Of a DNA stretch of 64,000 nucleotides, positions 8,472-17,775 are shown piece after piece. The position numbers were made by a program, and so were the translations under genes. Every line of letters starts with the position of its first letter. Position 1 is the first letter of the stretch. Source of the DNA: Terasakiispira papahanaumokuakeensis (GTDB lineage: Bacteria > Pseudomonadota > Gammaproteobacteria > Pseudomonadales > Halomonadaceae). The stretch lies in assembly GCF_001709345.1 (NCBI RefSeq), contig NZ_MDTQ01000001.1, positions 372,001 to 436,000 on the forward strand, in the 5' to 3' direction. The notes under the pieces are model-generated. The model was not told the origin of the DNA and searched no databases. It saw only the letters and a program-made list of their open reading frames with translations.

Positions 8472-9728
8472 GCCTTGAGTCGTTGGGTGGCCCTGATGAG
8501 TGCGTGAAAGATCACGGTCTGAAAAGCCGATCAGATACAGAATGCCATCCAGCCCTAGGGTCGATAGTGCATGGCGAGCATTCTGACGCACCATCGGTTT
8601 GGCACGAAAAGCGATTCCGAGCCCTGCGAGTCCTAGCATGGGGAGGTCATTAGCCCCATCGCCGACGGCAATGGTTTGTTCCAGGCCAATGCCGTCACGT
8701 TGGGCCAATTCTTTCAGTAGGGCGGCCTTGCGCTCACCGTCGACAATCTGGCCGGTGACTTCTCCGGTCACTTTTCCGTGGGCATCCACTTCCAGCTCGT
8801 TGGCATAGACTTCATCGATCCCAAGCTGTTGTTGCAGATAGCGCGCAAAATAAGTAAAACCGCCTGATAAAATGGCCGTGCGATAGCCCAAGGATTTCAA
8901 CGTGCTGATTAATTGAGGCGCCCCTTCGGTAATTTTCAGGCGTTCAGCAATCTGATCCAATACTTGGGTATCCAGTCCTTTCAGCAGGGCAACGCGTGCG
9001 CGGAAACTTTGCTGGAAGTCTAGCTCACCTTGCATGGCTCTTTCCGTGATAGCCGCCACTTGATCGCCGACGCCCGCTTCACGCGCTAATTCATCAATCA
9101 CTTCCGCCTCTATCAGGGTCGAGTCCATATCAAAGACCACGAGACGGCGGTTGCGGCGATAAATATTGTCTTCCTGAACGGCGATGTCGATACCCAGCTC
9201 GGCCGACAAAGCTAGAAATTGGCGACGCAGTTCGGCCGTATCGGCGGCTTCACCACGGACGGAAAATTCCACACAAGCGCGACTTTGTTGATCCAGTTGA
9301 TCCAGCCTGAGACGGCCACTTAACCGGTTGATACGGTCAATATTGAGGTCGTTATCCGCCACTTTCTGGGTGACCCTAGCAATCTGTTCCGCACTGATTT
9401 GACGGCCAAGCAGCGTGACGATGTAGCGAGGTTTGCCTTGACCTTCAACCCACTGGTGATAGCTGGCTTCGCTGACTGGAGTAAACCGGATTTGCATGCC
9501 TCTTTCATGGGCGGCAAACAGCAGATCCTGAAACACGGGGGAATGCTGAGCTGAGGCAGGCAAGTGGACCAGCATGCCCAGTGCAAGGGTGTCATGAATG
9601 ACCGCCTGACCGATATCCAGCACCTTGATATCGTGAGCGGCCAAGTGATTCATCATGGCTGAAGTGATGCCCGGTTTATCGGGGCCGGAAATATTGATCA
9701 GTACCGTACTGCGATCTTGCGTGCTCAT
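8463..9728 (-). CDS. serB: Phosphoserine phosphatase SerB with two N-terminal ACT-like domains
   Basis: HAD-family phosphatase for the last step of serine synthesis. The 421-residue protein has regulatory ACT-like domains at about 8-90 and 100-185 (VLINISGPDKPGITSAM at the first), then the HAD core: motif I D200-M-D202-S-T, motif II LSGGFTYFA, motif III lysine in DGERKAALL and motif IV VGDGANDLPML. The long ACT form is usual in pseudomonads and their relatives, whereas E. coli has a shorter regulatory part. It converges on epmB with overlapping 3' ends. Confidence 0.95.
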   Translation of the reverse strand: MSTQDRSTVLINISGPDKPGITSAMMNHLAAHDIKVLDIGQAVIHDTLALGMLVHLPASAQHSPVFQDLLFAAHERGMQIRFTPVSEASYHQWVEGQGKPRYIVTLLGRQISAEQIARVTQKVADNDLNIDRINRLSGRLRLDQLDQQSRACVEFSVRGEAADTAELRRQFLALSAELGIDIAVQEDNIYRRNRRLVVFDMDSTLIEAEVIDELAREAGVGDQVAAITERAMQGELDFQQSFRARVALLKGLDTQVLDQIAERLKITEGAPQLISTLKSLGYRTAILSGGFTYFARYLQQQLGIDEVYANELEVDAHGKVTGEVTGQIVDGERKAALLKELAQRDGIGLEQTIAVGDGANDLPMLGLAGLGIAFRAKPMVRQNARHALSTLGLDGILYLIGFSDRDLSRTHQGHPTTQGSR

Positions 9729-9833
9729 ATCAACATGCTCGTCGGGCTTGACGCATCTTCAAAAGATGCGCGTGACTTAAGTAAAAGAGTAAAGACCGTA
9801 ACGACGACGCAGGGCTTGAAAGCCCCGCGATGA

Positions 9834-12095
9834 TCAGTCCTGTTCAGTATACATTTGGTCGACTTTCTGGAATCCTCGTGGCAGTTTACTGCCTCGACGG
9901 CCTCTTTCGCCTTGGTAATGCACTAACTCATCGGCTTTTAGCGTCATGCTGCGTTTTCCCGCGACCACTCGCAAACGATCTCCCGGTGCTAAAATCGCAA
10001 AGGCGCGGACAAACTCTTCTCTGTTGGCGACACGTCGTCCAGGAATATCGATCAGTTTGTTGCCTTTCCCTTTGGATAACTGAGGTAAATCTTTCAATGG
10101 GTAGACCAGTAGCCGTCCTTCGTTGGACAAAATGGCCAGTAGGCCTTCTTCTTCCATCTCGGCAGTGACTAACTGCGGTGCCATGACCTCGCCCCCTGTG
10201 GGCACATTCAGTAAGGCTTTACCGGCTTTGTTACGGCTGCTCATATCACCGAGTGTGGTAATAAAGCCATAGCCCGCATCTGAAGCGATCACGACTTTTT
10301 GGTTGTCTCGCCCCATCAGAAGGCCGCGAAACTCGGCCCCGGCGGGGGGATTGAGTCGGCCGGTTAAAGGTTCGCCATGACTGCGTGCTGAAGGGAGATC
10401 ATGTACACTGATGGCATAGCTACGCCCCGTATCGTCTAGCAATAAAGCAGTTTGATTGGTCTTACCGCGGGCGGCCATGAAAAAGCTATCGCCTGATTTA
10501 TAGGTCATGCCTGTCGGGTCAATATCATGCCCTTTAGCTGCCCGAATCCAGCCTTTTTTCGACAGTACAATGGTGACAGGATCAGCCCCCATTAAATCAA
10601 CTTCTGAGAGCGCTTTGGCCTCTTCTCGTTCGACCAGAGGAGAGCGACGTTCATCGCCATATTGTTGAGCGGCTGCCTGTATTTCCTCAGCGATCAGATC
10701 ATTTAAGCGTTCAGCATCTGATAGCAGTGCCTGAAGCGATTGGCGCTCGGCTTCTAATTCATCCTGCTCACCACGTAACCGAATTTCCTCAAGCCGCGCC
10801 AGGTGGCGTAATCGTAGTTCTAGAATGGCTTCAGATTGGCGCTCGGAGAGCCCAAAATGTTGCATTAATGCTGCTTTCGGGGCCTCTTCTTCACGAATAA
10901 TACGAATGACTTCATCAATATTTAGGAACGCAACGAGTAAGCCTTCCAGGATGTGCAGCCGGTCATTCACTTTATTCAGACGATGCTGCAAGCGTCGCGT
11001 AACAGTCTCTCGTCGGAACGTTAACCATTCGCCTAGCAGCTGGTTCAGTGGCTTCACCTGGGGGCGACCATCAAGCCCAATCATGTTCATATTAACCCGG
11101 TAACTTTTTTCCAGGTCTGTAGTGGCGAATAAGTGGGTCATTAATTCATTGAGGTCGACCCGGTTAGAGCGCGGCACAATGATCAGGCGGACAGGGTTTT
11201 CGTGGTCAGACTCATCTCGAAGATCGGCGACCATGGGTAATTTTTTGGCCTGCATCTGACCGGCAATTTGCTCTAATACCTTAGCCGGTGAGACTTGACT
11301 GGGGAGGGTGTGGATGACGATTTCGCCCTCTTCAATCTCATAGCGGGCTCGTGCTTTGACTGAGCCTCGTCCCGAATGGTAGAGCTTACTCAGCTCCTGA
11401 TGAGGGGTAATGATTTCAGCCCCAGTAGGGAAGTCCGGCCCTTTGACAAACTGCATCAAGTCGTTGACGCTGGCGTTGGGGTGGCGCAGCAGGTGGACGG
11501 TGGCATCGGCCACCTCGCGCGCATTGTGGGGCGGAATATCGGTTGCCATACCGACGGCGATACCGGTGCCGCCATTGAGTAATACATGAGGCAGTCGCGC
11601 CGGTAGTACCTGCGGTTCGTCCATGGTGCCGTCAAAGTTAGGGACCCACTCCACTGTCCCTTGCCCCAGCTCTGCGAGCAGTACCTCTGAAAAACGCGCC
11701 AGACGAGACTCGGTATAACGCATGGCCGCAAACGATTTGGGATCATCTGGGCTGCCCCAGTTACCTTGACCATCGACCAAGGGATAGCGATAACTGAAAG
11801 GCTGGGCCATTAAAACCATGGCTTCATAGCAAGCGGAATCGCCGTGGGGGTGGAATTTACCCAAGACATCACCGACCGTACGGGCCGATTTTTTGAACTT
11901 GGCGGTGGCTGAGAGGCCCAGTTCACTCATGGCGTAAATAATGCGACGCTGAACCGGTTTCATGCCATCGCCGATATGGGGCAAGGCGCGGTCCAGAATG
12001 ACGTACATCGAATAATCAAGGTAAGCTTTTTCAGTGAAAGCGCTTAATGGCAAGCGCTCAAAATTATCATCCATCGGCATACTATGGCGGCTCAT
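9834..12095 (-). CDS. parC: DNA topoisomerase IV subunit A
   Basis: Cleaves and religates DNA for decatenation of daughter chromosomes, with ParE. Catalytic tyrosine Y127 lies in [10 protein letters not shown]. The quinolone-determining segment [10 protein letters not shown] carries S87 and E91, equivalent to the sensitive E. coli S80/E84. The C-terminal beta-pinwheel has GQGEPLTG-like (GEPLTGRL) and [13 protein letters not shown] motifs. Starts are possible at 12131 (TTG), 12107 and 12095; none has a clear ribosome site, and I prefer 12095 ([10 protein letters not shown]). It is separated from parE by the oppositely oriented NERD gene, so A and B subunits are not in one operon. Confidence 0.95.
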   Translation of the reverse strand: MSRHSMPMDDNFERLPLSAFTEKAYLDYSMYVILDRALPHIGDGMKPVQRRIIYAMSELGLSATAKFKKSARTVGDVLGKFHPHGDSACYEAMVLMAQPFSYRYPLVDGQGNWGSPDDPKSFAAMRYTESRLARFSEVLLAELGQGTVEWVPNFDGTMDEPQVLPARLPHVLLNGGTGIAVGMATDIPPHNAREVADATVHLLRHPNASVNDLMQFVKGPDFPTGAEIITPHQELSKLYHSGRGSVKARARYEIEEGEIVIHTLPSQVSPAKVLEQIAGQMQAKKLPMVADLRDESDHENPVRLIIVPRSNRVDLNELMTHLFATTDLEKSYRVNMNMIGLDGRPQVKPLNQLLGEWLTFRRETVTRRLQHRLNKVNDRLHILEGLLVAFLNIDEVIRIIREEEAPKAALMQHFGLSERQSEAILELRLRHLARLEEIRLRGEQDELEAERQSLQALLSDAERLNDLIAEEIQAAAQQYGDERRSPLVEREEAKALSEVDLMGADPVTIVLSKKGWIRAAKGHDIDPTGMTYKSGDSFFMAARGKTNQTALLLDDTGRSYAISVHDLPSARSHGEPLTGRLNPPAGAEFRGLLMGRDNQKVVIASDAGYGFITTLGDMSSRNKAGKALLNVPTGGEVMAPQLVTAEMEEEGLLAILSNEGRLLVYPLKDLPQLSKGKGNKLIDIPGRRVANREEFVRAFAILAPGDRLRVVAGKRSMTLKADELVHYQGERGRRGSKLPRGFQKVDQMYTEQD

Positions 12096-12496
12096 GGTTT
12101 GTTGCATCCGCGTTGAGAAAACAAAGCCCAAGCGTGAGAGGCTTGAGACCGTAAAGAATAAGTCGTGCTCGCGATTCTTGTTGGCGCAGGGGTAGCGCGA
12201 TCATGATCCCACCTGGGGTGGCGAGCCGTTGATCGAGGGGGCGCCTTGTCTATCATAGAGAGCATGATTTGATGCTGTGCGTATCGATCCCCATGATTTT
12301 GGTCACTAAATGATACCCACCCCTGACGCTGAGCTCGGGGCATGGCTATAATCAGAGGCCTGATCGAACGATACGTGATGAGTCTAGCGTCATGACAAGG
12401 CGTTTTATACGCTGACGATGACGAAGATTGCCAGTCAAATGTGGCGCATGAGGAGCATTTTGTCTCGGCGTACCGTTTTAACAAGGGGAGGTCCTG
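12096..12496. other. Divergent intergenic region between parC and the NERD gene
   Basis: No supported gene in about 400 bp. It contains the candidate promoter at 12323-12352 and the GGGGAGG ribosome site of the NERD gene. The long minus-strand frame crossing this region is an antisense shadow. Confidence 0.6.
12323..12352 (+). promoter_or_regulatory. Candidate sigma-70 promoter of the NERD gene
   Basis: CTGACG (12323-12328), 18-bp spacer, TATAAT (12347-12352). It would start transcription near 12360 and leave an untranslated leader of about 135 nt before the gene at 12497. Confidence 0.5.
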
Positions 12497-13279
12497 ATGA
12501 TCCTCAAAGAGTACAAGCATCGACCTGATGCCAACAGTAAGTCTGAAGAGAATTGTGCTGAGGTATCGACGCGTTTGCGTAATGCATTCAAGACCAATGA
12601 AGATGTGTTGGTCATGAGTGATGTGGTCGTCGAAGTCGAAGAACGTAAGGTCAATGTGGATCATGTCGTCTTGCACCCCTACGGCATCACTTTGATCAAC
12701 AGCCGAACCCTGTATGGCAAAATTGAGGTGAACTATCGGCAGGTTTGGAATCGTATCGTTAATGGCCGTGAGATTCCGATGGAGAACCCTATTGAGCTGT
12801 TTAAGTATGTCAGCCGGGAGTTGCGCAATAAGCTGAATAACCATACCGCTGAGGTCCTGACACGTCATAACGGTGTTCAAAAAGGCTTCGAAGTCTTGCC
12901 GATTGAGGTGATTTTTGTTCAAGCCCCTAAAACGACCATTCAGGGGAATGGCATTAATCAGTCTTTTATCATGACGGTCGAGCAGGTGACGCAAAGTATT
13001 AATCGGAGTTTCAGTTCCTATAAAAAGCGTGAATTTCAAATGTACGGCGGGATGGAGTCGTTCAAATTTACACCCTCGGATATGCATGCCACCGCAGATC
13101 TGTTGATGGGGAATGTGATCGACCGGAGTCAGTATCCTGCCGCTGAGTCTGCTCAGACTCAGGCGGTTAAACAAGGTCGACGGGGTATTGTGCGTGCGGT
13201 CAGTACCTTGCGCCCGCATATCATTAAAGGTCGCGATATTAAACCGGGCCGCCAGCGGGATAATGAGCCAGCCCAGTAA
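12497..13279 (+). CDS. NERD (nuclease-related) domain protein with altered active-site residues
   Basis: A 260-residue cytoplasmic protein with an excellent ribosome site (GGGGAGG before ATG 12497). The N-terminal 100 residues follow the NERD fold: an EE near residue 17, then VDHVVLHPYGITLIN, then YGKIEVN. NERD nucleases normally carry D, then E-x-K in the third strand; here the strand reads LINSRTLYGK, so E and K are replaced by N and R. Cleavage activity is therefore doubtful. The C-terminal half has no recognised domain. It lies between parE and parC on the opposite strand. Function unknown; NERD proteins are generally thought to act on DNA. Confidence 0.7.
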   Translation: MILKEYKHRPDANSKSEENCAEVSTRLRNAFKTNEDVLVMSDVVVEVEERKVNVDHVVLHPYGITLINSRTLYGKIEVNYRQVWNRIVNGREIPMENPIELFKYVSRELRNKLNNHTAEVLTRHNGVQKGFEVLPIEVIFVQAPKTTIQGNGINQSFIMTVEQVTQSINRSFSSYKKREFQMYGGMESFKFTPSDMHATADLLMGNVIDRSQYPAAESAQTQAVKQGRRGIVRAVSTLRPHIIKGRDIKPGRQRDNEPAQ

Positions 13280-13287
13280 GGGCTGGC
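13267..13287. terminator. Hairpin with the NERD stop codon in its loop
   Basis: Perfect 8-bp stem GCCAGCCC / GGGCTGGC with loop AGTAA; the TAA stop (13277-13279) is in the loop. It is a likely 3' end for the NERD message and, read from the other side, lies 69 bp beyond parE. The T-tract is weak on both strands. Confidence 0.6.
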
Positions 13288-13355
13288 AAGACCAATAGGC
13301 GTCGTGATGTAAAAGGTGCTGACGCTGAGACATGAGTGAGCCCATGGGAGTTCTT

Positions 13356-15245
13356 TCATGCACTCAGGTCGGCGAGATTACCATTCTGTTCCAGCCACTG
13401 GCGGCGATCTCCTGAGCGTTTGCGTGCTAATAACTTATCCATGAGCTCAAGGGTTTGATCACCACTTTCCAACTGAAGCTGAACGAGTCGACGAGTACTC
13501 GGGTCCATGGTTGTTTCGCGTAATTGGATTGGGTTCATTTCACCCAGCCCTTTAAAACGCTGCACATTGATTTTCGCTTTGGGTTTGCTGGCCTTGAGTC
13601 GATCGATGACCGATTCGCGCTCTCCATCATCCAGGGCATAAAAAACTTCTTTGCCACAATCAATACGATAAAGCGGTGGCATCGCGACAAAAATGTGTCC
13701 GGCTTGGACGAGTGCCGGGAAGTGGCGGACAAACAAAGCGCATAGCAGTGTTGCAATATGCAGCCCGTCGGAGTCAGCATCTGCCAGAATACAGATCTTG
13801 CCGTAGCGTAAACTGCCCAGATCGGACTGGCCAGGATCGAGCCCCAGTGCGACGGCAATATCATGGACTTCCTGGCTTGACAGTATTTCGCTGGGATCGA
13901 CTTCCCAAGTATTCAGAATCTTGCCGCGTAACGGCATGATGGCTTGAAACTCTTTATCTCGCGCTTGCTTGGCCGAGCCGCCTGCAGAGTCACCTTCCAC
14001 GAGGAAAAGCTCGCTTCGAGCAGGGTCTGAGCTGGCACAATCAGCCAATTTCCCAGGCAATGCCGGGCCCTGCGTCACTTTTTTTCGAGCTACTTTTTTG
14101 GCGGCTTTTAAGCGCTTGCTGGCACGATTGATGACCAACTCAACCAGCCGTTCGGCATCCACCGTATGTTGATTGAGCCACAGCGAGAATGCATCTTTCA
14201 CGGCGCTGGCAATAAAGGTGGCGCTTTGTCGGGAAGATAAGCGCTCTTTGGTCTGTCCTGCAAACTGAGGGTCCTGCATTTTCAGCGAGAGCACAAAGCT
14301 GGCATCTTGCCAGAGATCATCGGCCGTGAGCTTGATGCCTCTGGGTAACAGGTTGCGGAACTCGCAGAATTCTCGAAGCGCATCCAGCAGACCATTACGA
14401 AGCCCGTTAACATGAGTGCCGCCGAGTGGCGTCGGAATCAGGTTGACGTAGCTTTCCTGGACCAGCTCGCCCCCTTCTGGAAGCCAGAAAATAGCCCAGT
14501 CTACGGCCTCACTGGCGGTGGCAAAGTGTCCTCGAAATGGTGAAGCGGGTAAGGTTTCATCACCGTCACAGGCCTGTCGAAGATAATCCGTGAGCCCATC
14601 CTCGTAACACCACTGATCGACATGATCATCTCCAGCCTGTTTAAAGGTGATCGTTAAACCCGGGCACAGCACCGCTTTGGCCCGCAATAGATGTCGTAAC
14701 CGAGGTATGGCAAAGCGGGGGTTGTCGAAGAAACTGGTATCAGGCCAAAAATGCACTTCAGTTCCGGTACGACGCTTGCCGCAGCTCCCGAGCAAGGTTA
14801 AGTCTTCGGCACGCTGACCGCTGGCAAAGGCAATACGCTTCACTTCGCCATCTCGCCACACGGTGACTTCTAGGCGAGTCGAAAGCGCATTGACCACTGA
14901 GACCCCAACGCCGTGCAGTCCTCCTGAAAACTGGTAATTCTTATTGGAGAATTTTCCACCAGCGTGTAGACGCGTCAGAATGAGCTCCACCCCACTAATG
15001 CCATACTCGGGGTGAAGATCAGTCGGCATACCGCGGCCGTTATCTGAGACTGAAAGTGAATTGTCTTCGTGCAGGACAACATCAATCTGTGTCGCATAAC
15101 CTGCGAGCGCTTCATCGACACTATTATCGATGACTTCTTGGGCCAGGTGATTTGGACGGGTTGTATCGGTATACATCCCCGGACGTTTGCGAACGGGTTC
15201 AAGGCCCGTTAAAACTTCGATGCTGTCAGAGGTATATTGACTCAT
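13356..15245 (-). CDS. parE: DNA topoisomerase IV subunit B
   Basis: ATPase subunit of topoisomerase IV, 629 residues (E. coli 630). The GHKL ATP-binding region shows the IDNSVDEALAGYA helix, SDNGRGMPTD and GGLHGVGVSVVNALS. The Toprim part carries EGDSAGGSAKQARD and the metal-binding DADSDGLHIATL. The C-terminus has QRFKGLGEMNPIQLRETTM. Its ATG overlaps the yqiA stop (ATGA), so it is the last gene of the gshA-yqiA-parE unit. Sequence motifs are normal; nothing suggests resistance changes. Confidence 0.96.
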   Translation of the reverse strand: MSQYTSDSIEVLTGLEPVRKRPGMYTDTTRPNHLAQEVIDNSVDEALAGYATQIDVVLHEDNSLSVSDNGRGMPTDLHPEYGISGVELILTRLHAGGKFSNKNYQFSGGLHGVGVSVVNALSTRLEVTVWRDGEVKRIAFASGQRAEDLTLLGSCGKRRTGTEVHFWPDTSFFDNPRFAIPRLRHLLRAKAVLCPGLTITFKQAGDDHVDQWCYEDGLTDYLRQACDGDETLPASPFRGHFATASEAVDWAIFWLPEGGELVQESYVNLIPTPLGGTHVNGLRNGLLDALREFCEFRNLLPRGIKLTADDLWQDASFVLSLKMQDPQFAGQTKERLSSRQSATFIASAVKDAFSLWLNQHTVDAERLVELVINRASKRLKAAKKVARKKVTQGPALPGKLADCASSDPARSELFLVEGDSAGGSAKQARDKEFQAIMPLRGKILNTWEVDPSEILSSQEVHDIAVALGLDPGQSDLGSLRYGKICILADADSDGLHIATLLCALFVRHFPALVQAGHIFVAMPPLYRIDCGKEVFYALDDGERESVIDRLKASKPKAKINVQRFKGLGEMNPIQLRETTMDPSTRRLVQLQLESGDQTLELMDKLLARKRSGDRRQWLEQNGNLADLSA

Positions 15246-15871
15246 GGCGCGTTACCCTGCACTGAAACGGGCTCGTACTGTCGAGCCTTCGTAGAATGAA
15301 TAAGACCTAATTGACCGGCTAGCGCCGGTAAGCAGCGCTTAAAGTGTTTAAAACCGTGGTCACCGCCCCCTTCTATCCAGCTCGGTATGCCCGGGAGTGC
15401 TTGTAATGCTTCGCGATAGTCCAGGGTCATATCACCGGTTTGAAGAAACAGTGATAAAGGTAATCCGGAAGGGATGTCATGGTGCTTGATCCGCTTTAAG
15501 GCGGCTAAATGAGCCTCAGTCACGATGAAGGGCTCGCCGGTGTGCCAGTTGTACTGCTTGCCCAACTTCGTGGGCAACAGTCGGTCAGGATGCATCGCCG
15601 GATTCACTAAGGCGGCCGGCACACTATGCTGAATGCATAGATGAAGCGCATAGAAGCCGCCGAGAGAACTGCCGACTAAAGCCGTTTCTCCGGGGGCTTC
15701 GGCTATCAAGGTTTCTGCTTGGGCAAAGGCTTCTGCAGGGTCGATTGATAGTGCCGGTACTTGATAGTCCAATCCCGTGGTATGTTGCTGCAGCCACTGA
15801 CCTAGCGCGACTGCCTTGGTTGATTGTGGACTGCTGGCAAAACCGTGCAAATAAATCAGTCGCTTAATCAT
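15242..15871 (-). CDS. yqiA: Esterase YqiA (alpha/beta hydrolase)
   Basis: Small alpha/beta hydrolase (209 residues) active on short acyl esters in E. coli; physiological substrate not established. The N-terminal IYLHGFASSPQSTKA oxyanion region, nucleophile elbow GSSLGG (serine between the two glycine-flanked positions), an acidic residue in QTGDMTLDYREA and the terminal histidine in GGGDHGFKHF complete the triad. It overlaps gshA upstream (TAATG) and parE downstream (ATGA). The yqiA-parE pair is conserved across many gammaproteobacteria, while gshA in front of it is less usual. Confidence 0.92.
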   Translation of the reverse strand: MIKRLIYLHGFASSPQSTKAVALGQWLQQHTTGLDYQVPALSIDPAEAFAQAETLIAEAPGETALVGSSLGGFYALHLCIQHSVPAALVNPAMHPDRLLPTKLGKQYNWHTGEPFIVTEAHLAALKRIKHHDIPSGLPLSLFLQTGDMTLDYREALQALPGIPSWIEGGGDHGFKHFKRCLPALAGQLGLIHSTKARQYEPVSVQGNAP

Positions 15872-17505
15872 TAGGAGGCAACAACCGCTTGCCCAAAATA
15901 GTCGGCGAGATAAGTATCAAAATCGACCGTGTCCGATGCTTCAATGTTGGCTTGTTCCACCAGTGAGTTTTGGGCTTGCTGTGCAAAAAGCGCCCCCCGG
16001 CCTTGGTCGATCGGGTTTGAACCCATGGTGTCGTGCTGAGCTTGTGCCAATTGCAGGCCTGTCGCCAAGTGGCCCTGGGTTCGTGCCAGTTCAACAAGGC
16101 GGGCAGATGGTGTCCGCTCGGGATGATCCAAACGTGCCCTCATCTCGGCTAATGCGGCTTGAAAAGGCGTTTTAATATCAGCTTGTGGGGTTTCTTGATC
16201 GATTGAAGTGCCTTGATCTATTGAGGCCCCTTGATCCATTAAAACAGCAATCGCTTCGAGGTGATCGCAAAGCTGGTGCCCGGCGGTGGCCAAGGGTAAT
16301 GAGTGGCCGTCGATTGAGAGTCGGGTTTCAGGGTGGCGTCCTTGGCGAGCGACGACCAGCTTGTTTGCATCCAGCGCTTGGCACTCTTCATCACTGATTT
16401 CAGGGCTGTCGGCCAGTAGGCAGAACAGTAGAAAGACATCCAGGAAACGCATTTGCTCAACATCAATACCACCCGATAGAAATGGATTGATGTCGAGGCA
16501 GCGGACTTCAATATATTCAACACCGCCATGAGCTAATGCTTCGGAGGGTTTCTGACCGCTGCGAGCGACGCGTTTGGGTCGAATATCACTGTAATATTCG
16601 TTCTCAATTTGCAGAATGCTGGTGTTGAGTTGTTGATACTGATGTTGAGCATCGCGCACACCAAGCTCTTGATAAGGGCCATAAGGTGTTTGCGTCGCTT
16701 GAGTCAGGGTGTTGACGTAGTTATCCAATGTATTAAAGCAGACGTGTAGATCTGATTGGGCTTCATTTTGATAGCCCAGATCTGACATTCGTAGACTGGT
16801 GGCATGGGGTAGACCGAAGGTGTCTGGGCCAATGGCTTCTAGGCCATGATCAGGGTGAGCGGCGAGGAAGCTTTGATCAACCACAGGGCTGGCACCAAAC
16901 AGGTAAAGCAGGAGCCAGGAATGACGTCGGAAATTACGAATCAGGGCAAAGTAACGGTCGGACTGAAAGGCACTTGAATCTTGTTGTGCCACCCCCGCAT
17001 ATTCGGCCAGGAGTGGCCAGAGCTCATCGGGGAAAGAGAGGTTGTAATGAATGCCGGCGATGGCTTGCATAATGCGGCCATAACGGACATCTAGACCTCG
17101 CCGATAGACATATTTCATTCGGCCCACATTGGATGTGCCGTATTCCGCAATGCGGATCGAATCATTACCGTCCAATCGACAGGGCATGCTCATGGGCCAG
17201 AGCAACTCGTTATCGTCCAGCCTTTTAAATGTAAAGCGATGGAGGTCTTGCAGGAAATCCAGGGTGTGCTGCCGATCAATATCCACCGGCGTGATGTACT
17301 CCATCAAGGCTTCAGAGTAATCCGTCGTGATGTGTGGGTTGGTCAGTGTCGACCCTAGCGCCTTTGGGTGTTGGCGTTGACTGATTCGCCCCGTGGGGGT
17401 GATGCGCAGGGTTTCTTTTTCCAGACCACGCCTTATTTGCTGAAAAAGCCCTTTACGAGCGGCGGCTGAAAGGTGTTGTAGGCGGGAGTTAAGTTGTTCA
17501 GTCAC
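15871..17505 (-). CDS. gshA: Glutamate--cysteine ligase (proteobacterial type)
   Basis: First enzyme of glutathione synthesis: joins L-glutamate to L-cysteine with ATP. The 544-residue protein (E. coli 518) begins with a GTG at 17505. Recognisable blocks are GLEKETLRI, TDYSEALMEYITP, the LWPMSMPCRL segment, YGTSNVGRMKYVYRRGL, and EVRCLDINPF. Residues about 421-440 contain a six-residue repeat (DQGASI / DQGTSI / DQETPQ) from an 18-bp DNA duplication, which accounts for part of the extra length. It overlaps yqiA, and so sits at the head of a gshA-yqiA-parE operon. Confidence 0.95.
   Translation of the reverse strand: MTEQLNSRLQHLSAAARKGLFQQIRRGLEKETLRITPTGRISQRQHPKALGSTLTNPHITTDYSEALMEYITPVDIDRQHTLDFLQDLHRFTFKRLDDNELLWPMSMPCRLDGNDSIRIAEYGTSNVGRMKYVYRRGLDVRYGRIMQAIAGIHYNLSFPDELWPLLAEYAGVAQQDSSAFQSDRYFALIRNFRRHSWLLLYLFGASPVVDQSFLAAHPDHGLEAIGPDTFGLPHATSLRMSDLGYQNEAQSDLHVCFNTLDNYVNTLTQATQTPYGPYQELGVRDAQHQYQQLNTSILQIENEYYSDIRPKRVARSGQKPSEALAHGGVEYIEVRCLDINPFLSGGIDVEQMRFLDVFLLFCLLADSPEISDEECQALDANKLVVARQGRHPETRLSIDGHSLPLATAGHQLCDHLEAIAVLMDQGASIDQGTSIDQETPQADIKTPFQAALAEMRARLDHPERTPSARLVELARTQGHLATGLQLAQAQHDTMGSNPIDQGRGALFAQQAQNSLVEQANIEASDTVDFDTYLADYFGQAVVAS
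16194..16245. repeat. 18-bp tandem repeat inside gshA, nearly three copies
   Basis: Units CTTGATCGATTGAAGTGC (16194-16211), CTTGATCTATTGAGGCCC (16212-16229) and a partial CTTGATCCATTAAAAC (from 16230). They encode the repeated DQ-[GE]-x-[ST]-[IP] hexapeptide in a loop-like segment of the ligase. The unit length preserves the reading frame. Confidence 0.85.
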
Positions 17506-17733
17506 GATAGAAAGCCCTGCTGCTGTTCCGTCATCGTTGGACGAAGGCGGAGCACGGAGTCATACCCCGGAATAGCCGGGGCCTGTTGATATCGATGATC
17601 AGTGGACATGAATCGAGTCGTGATCATCATGGCATGCAGATCAAGCTGCTATTTAATCATATGGCCTTTTAATCACAAATCGGGTTATTTCGATCAGGCT
17701 TGATTTGTCAGTGAAAGGCATCTCTGGCAGATG

Positions 17734-17764
17734 GGGGTGACGGCAATAGATTCAAGTCACCCCG
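17734..17764. other. Inverted repeat downstream of tex
   Basis: GGGGTGAC and GTCACCCC, 8-bp arms around a 15-nt loop, just beyond the tex stop codon at 17776. No T-tract follows in the tex direction, so it may be an RNA 3' stabiliser or a weak terminator. Confidence 0.4.
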
Positions 17765-17775
17765 CTCTGTCAGTG

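Noticed and set aside
12092-13363. 423-codon minus-strand frame covering the NERD gene
   Set aside because: It is an antisense shadow: composition is unlike a protein (many H, R, T and I stretches), it overlaps a well-initiated plus-strand gene, and its upstream end has no ribosome site.
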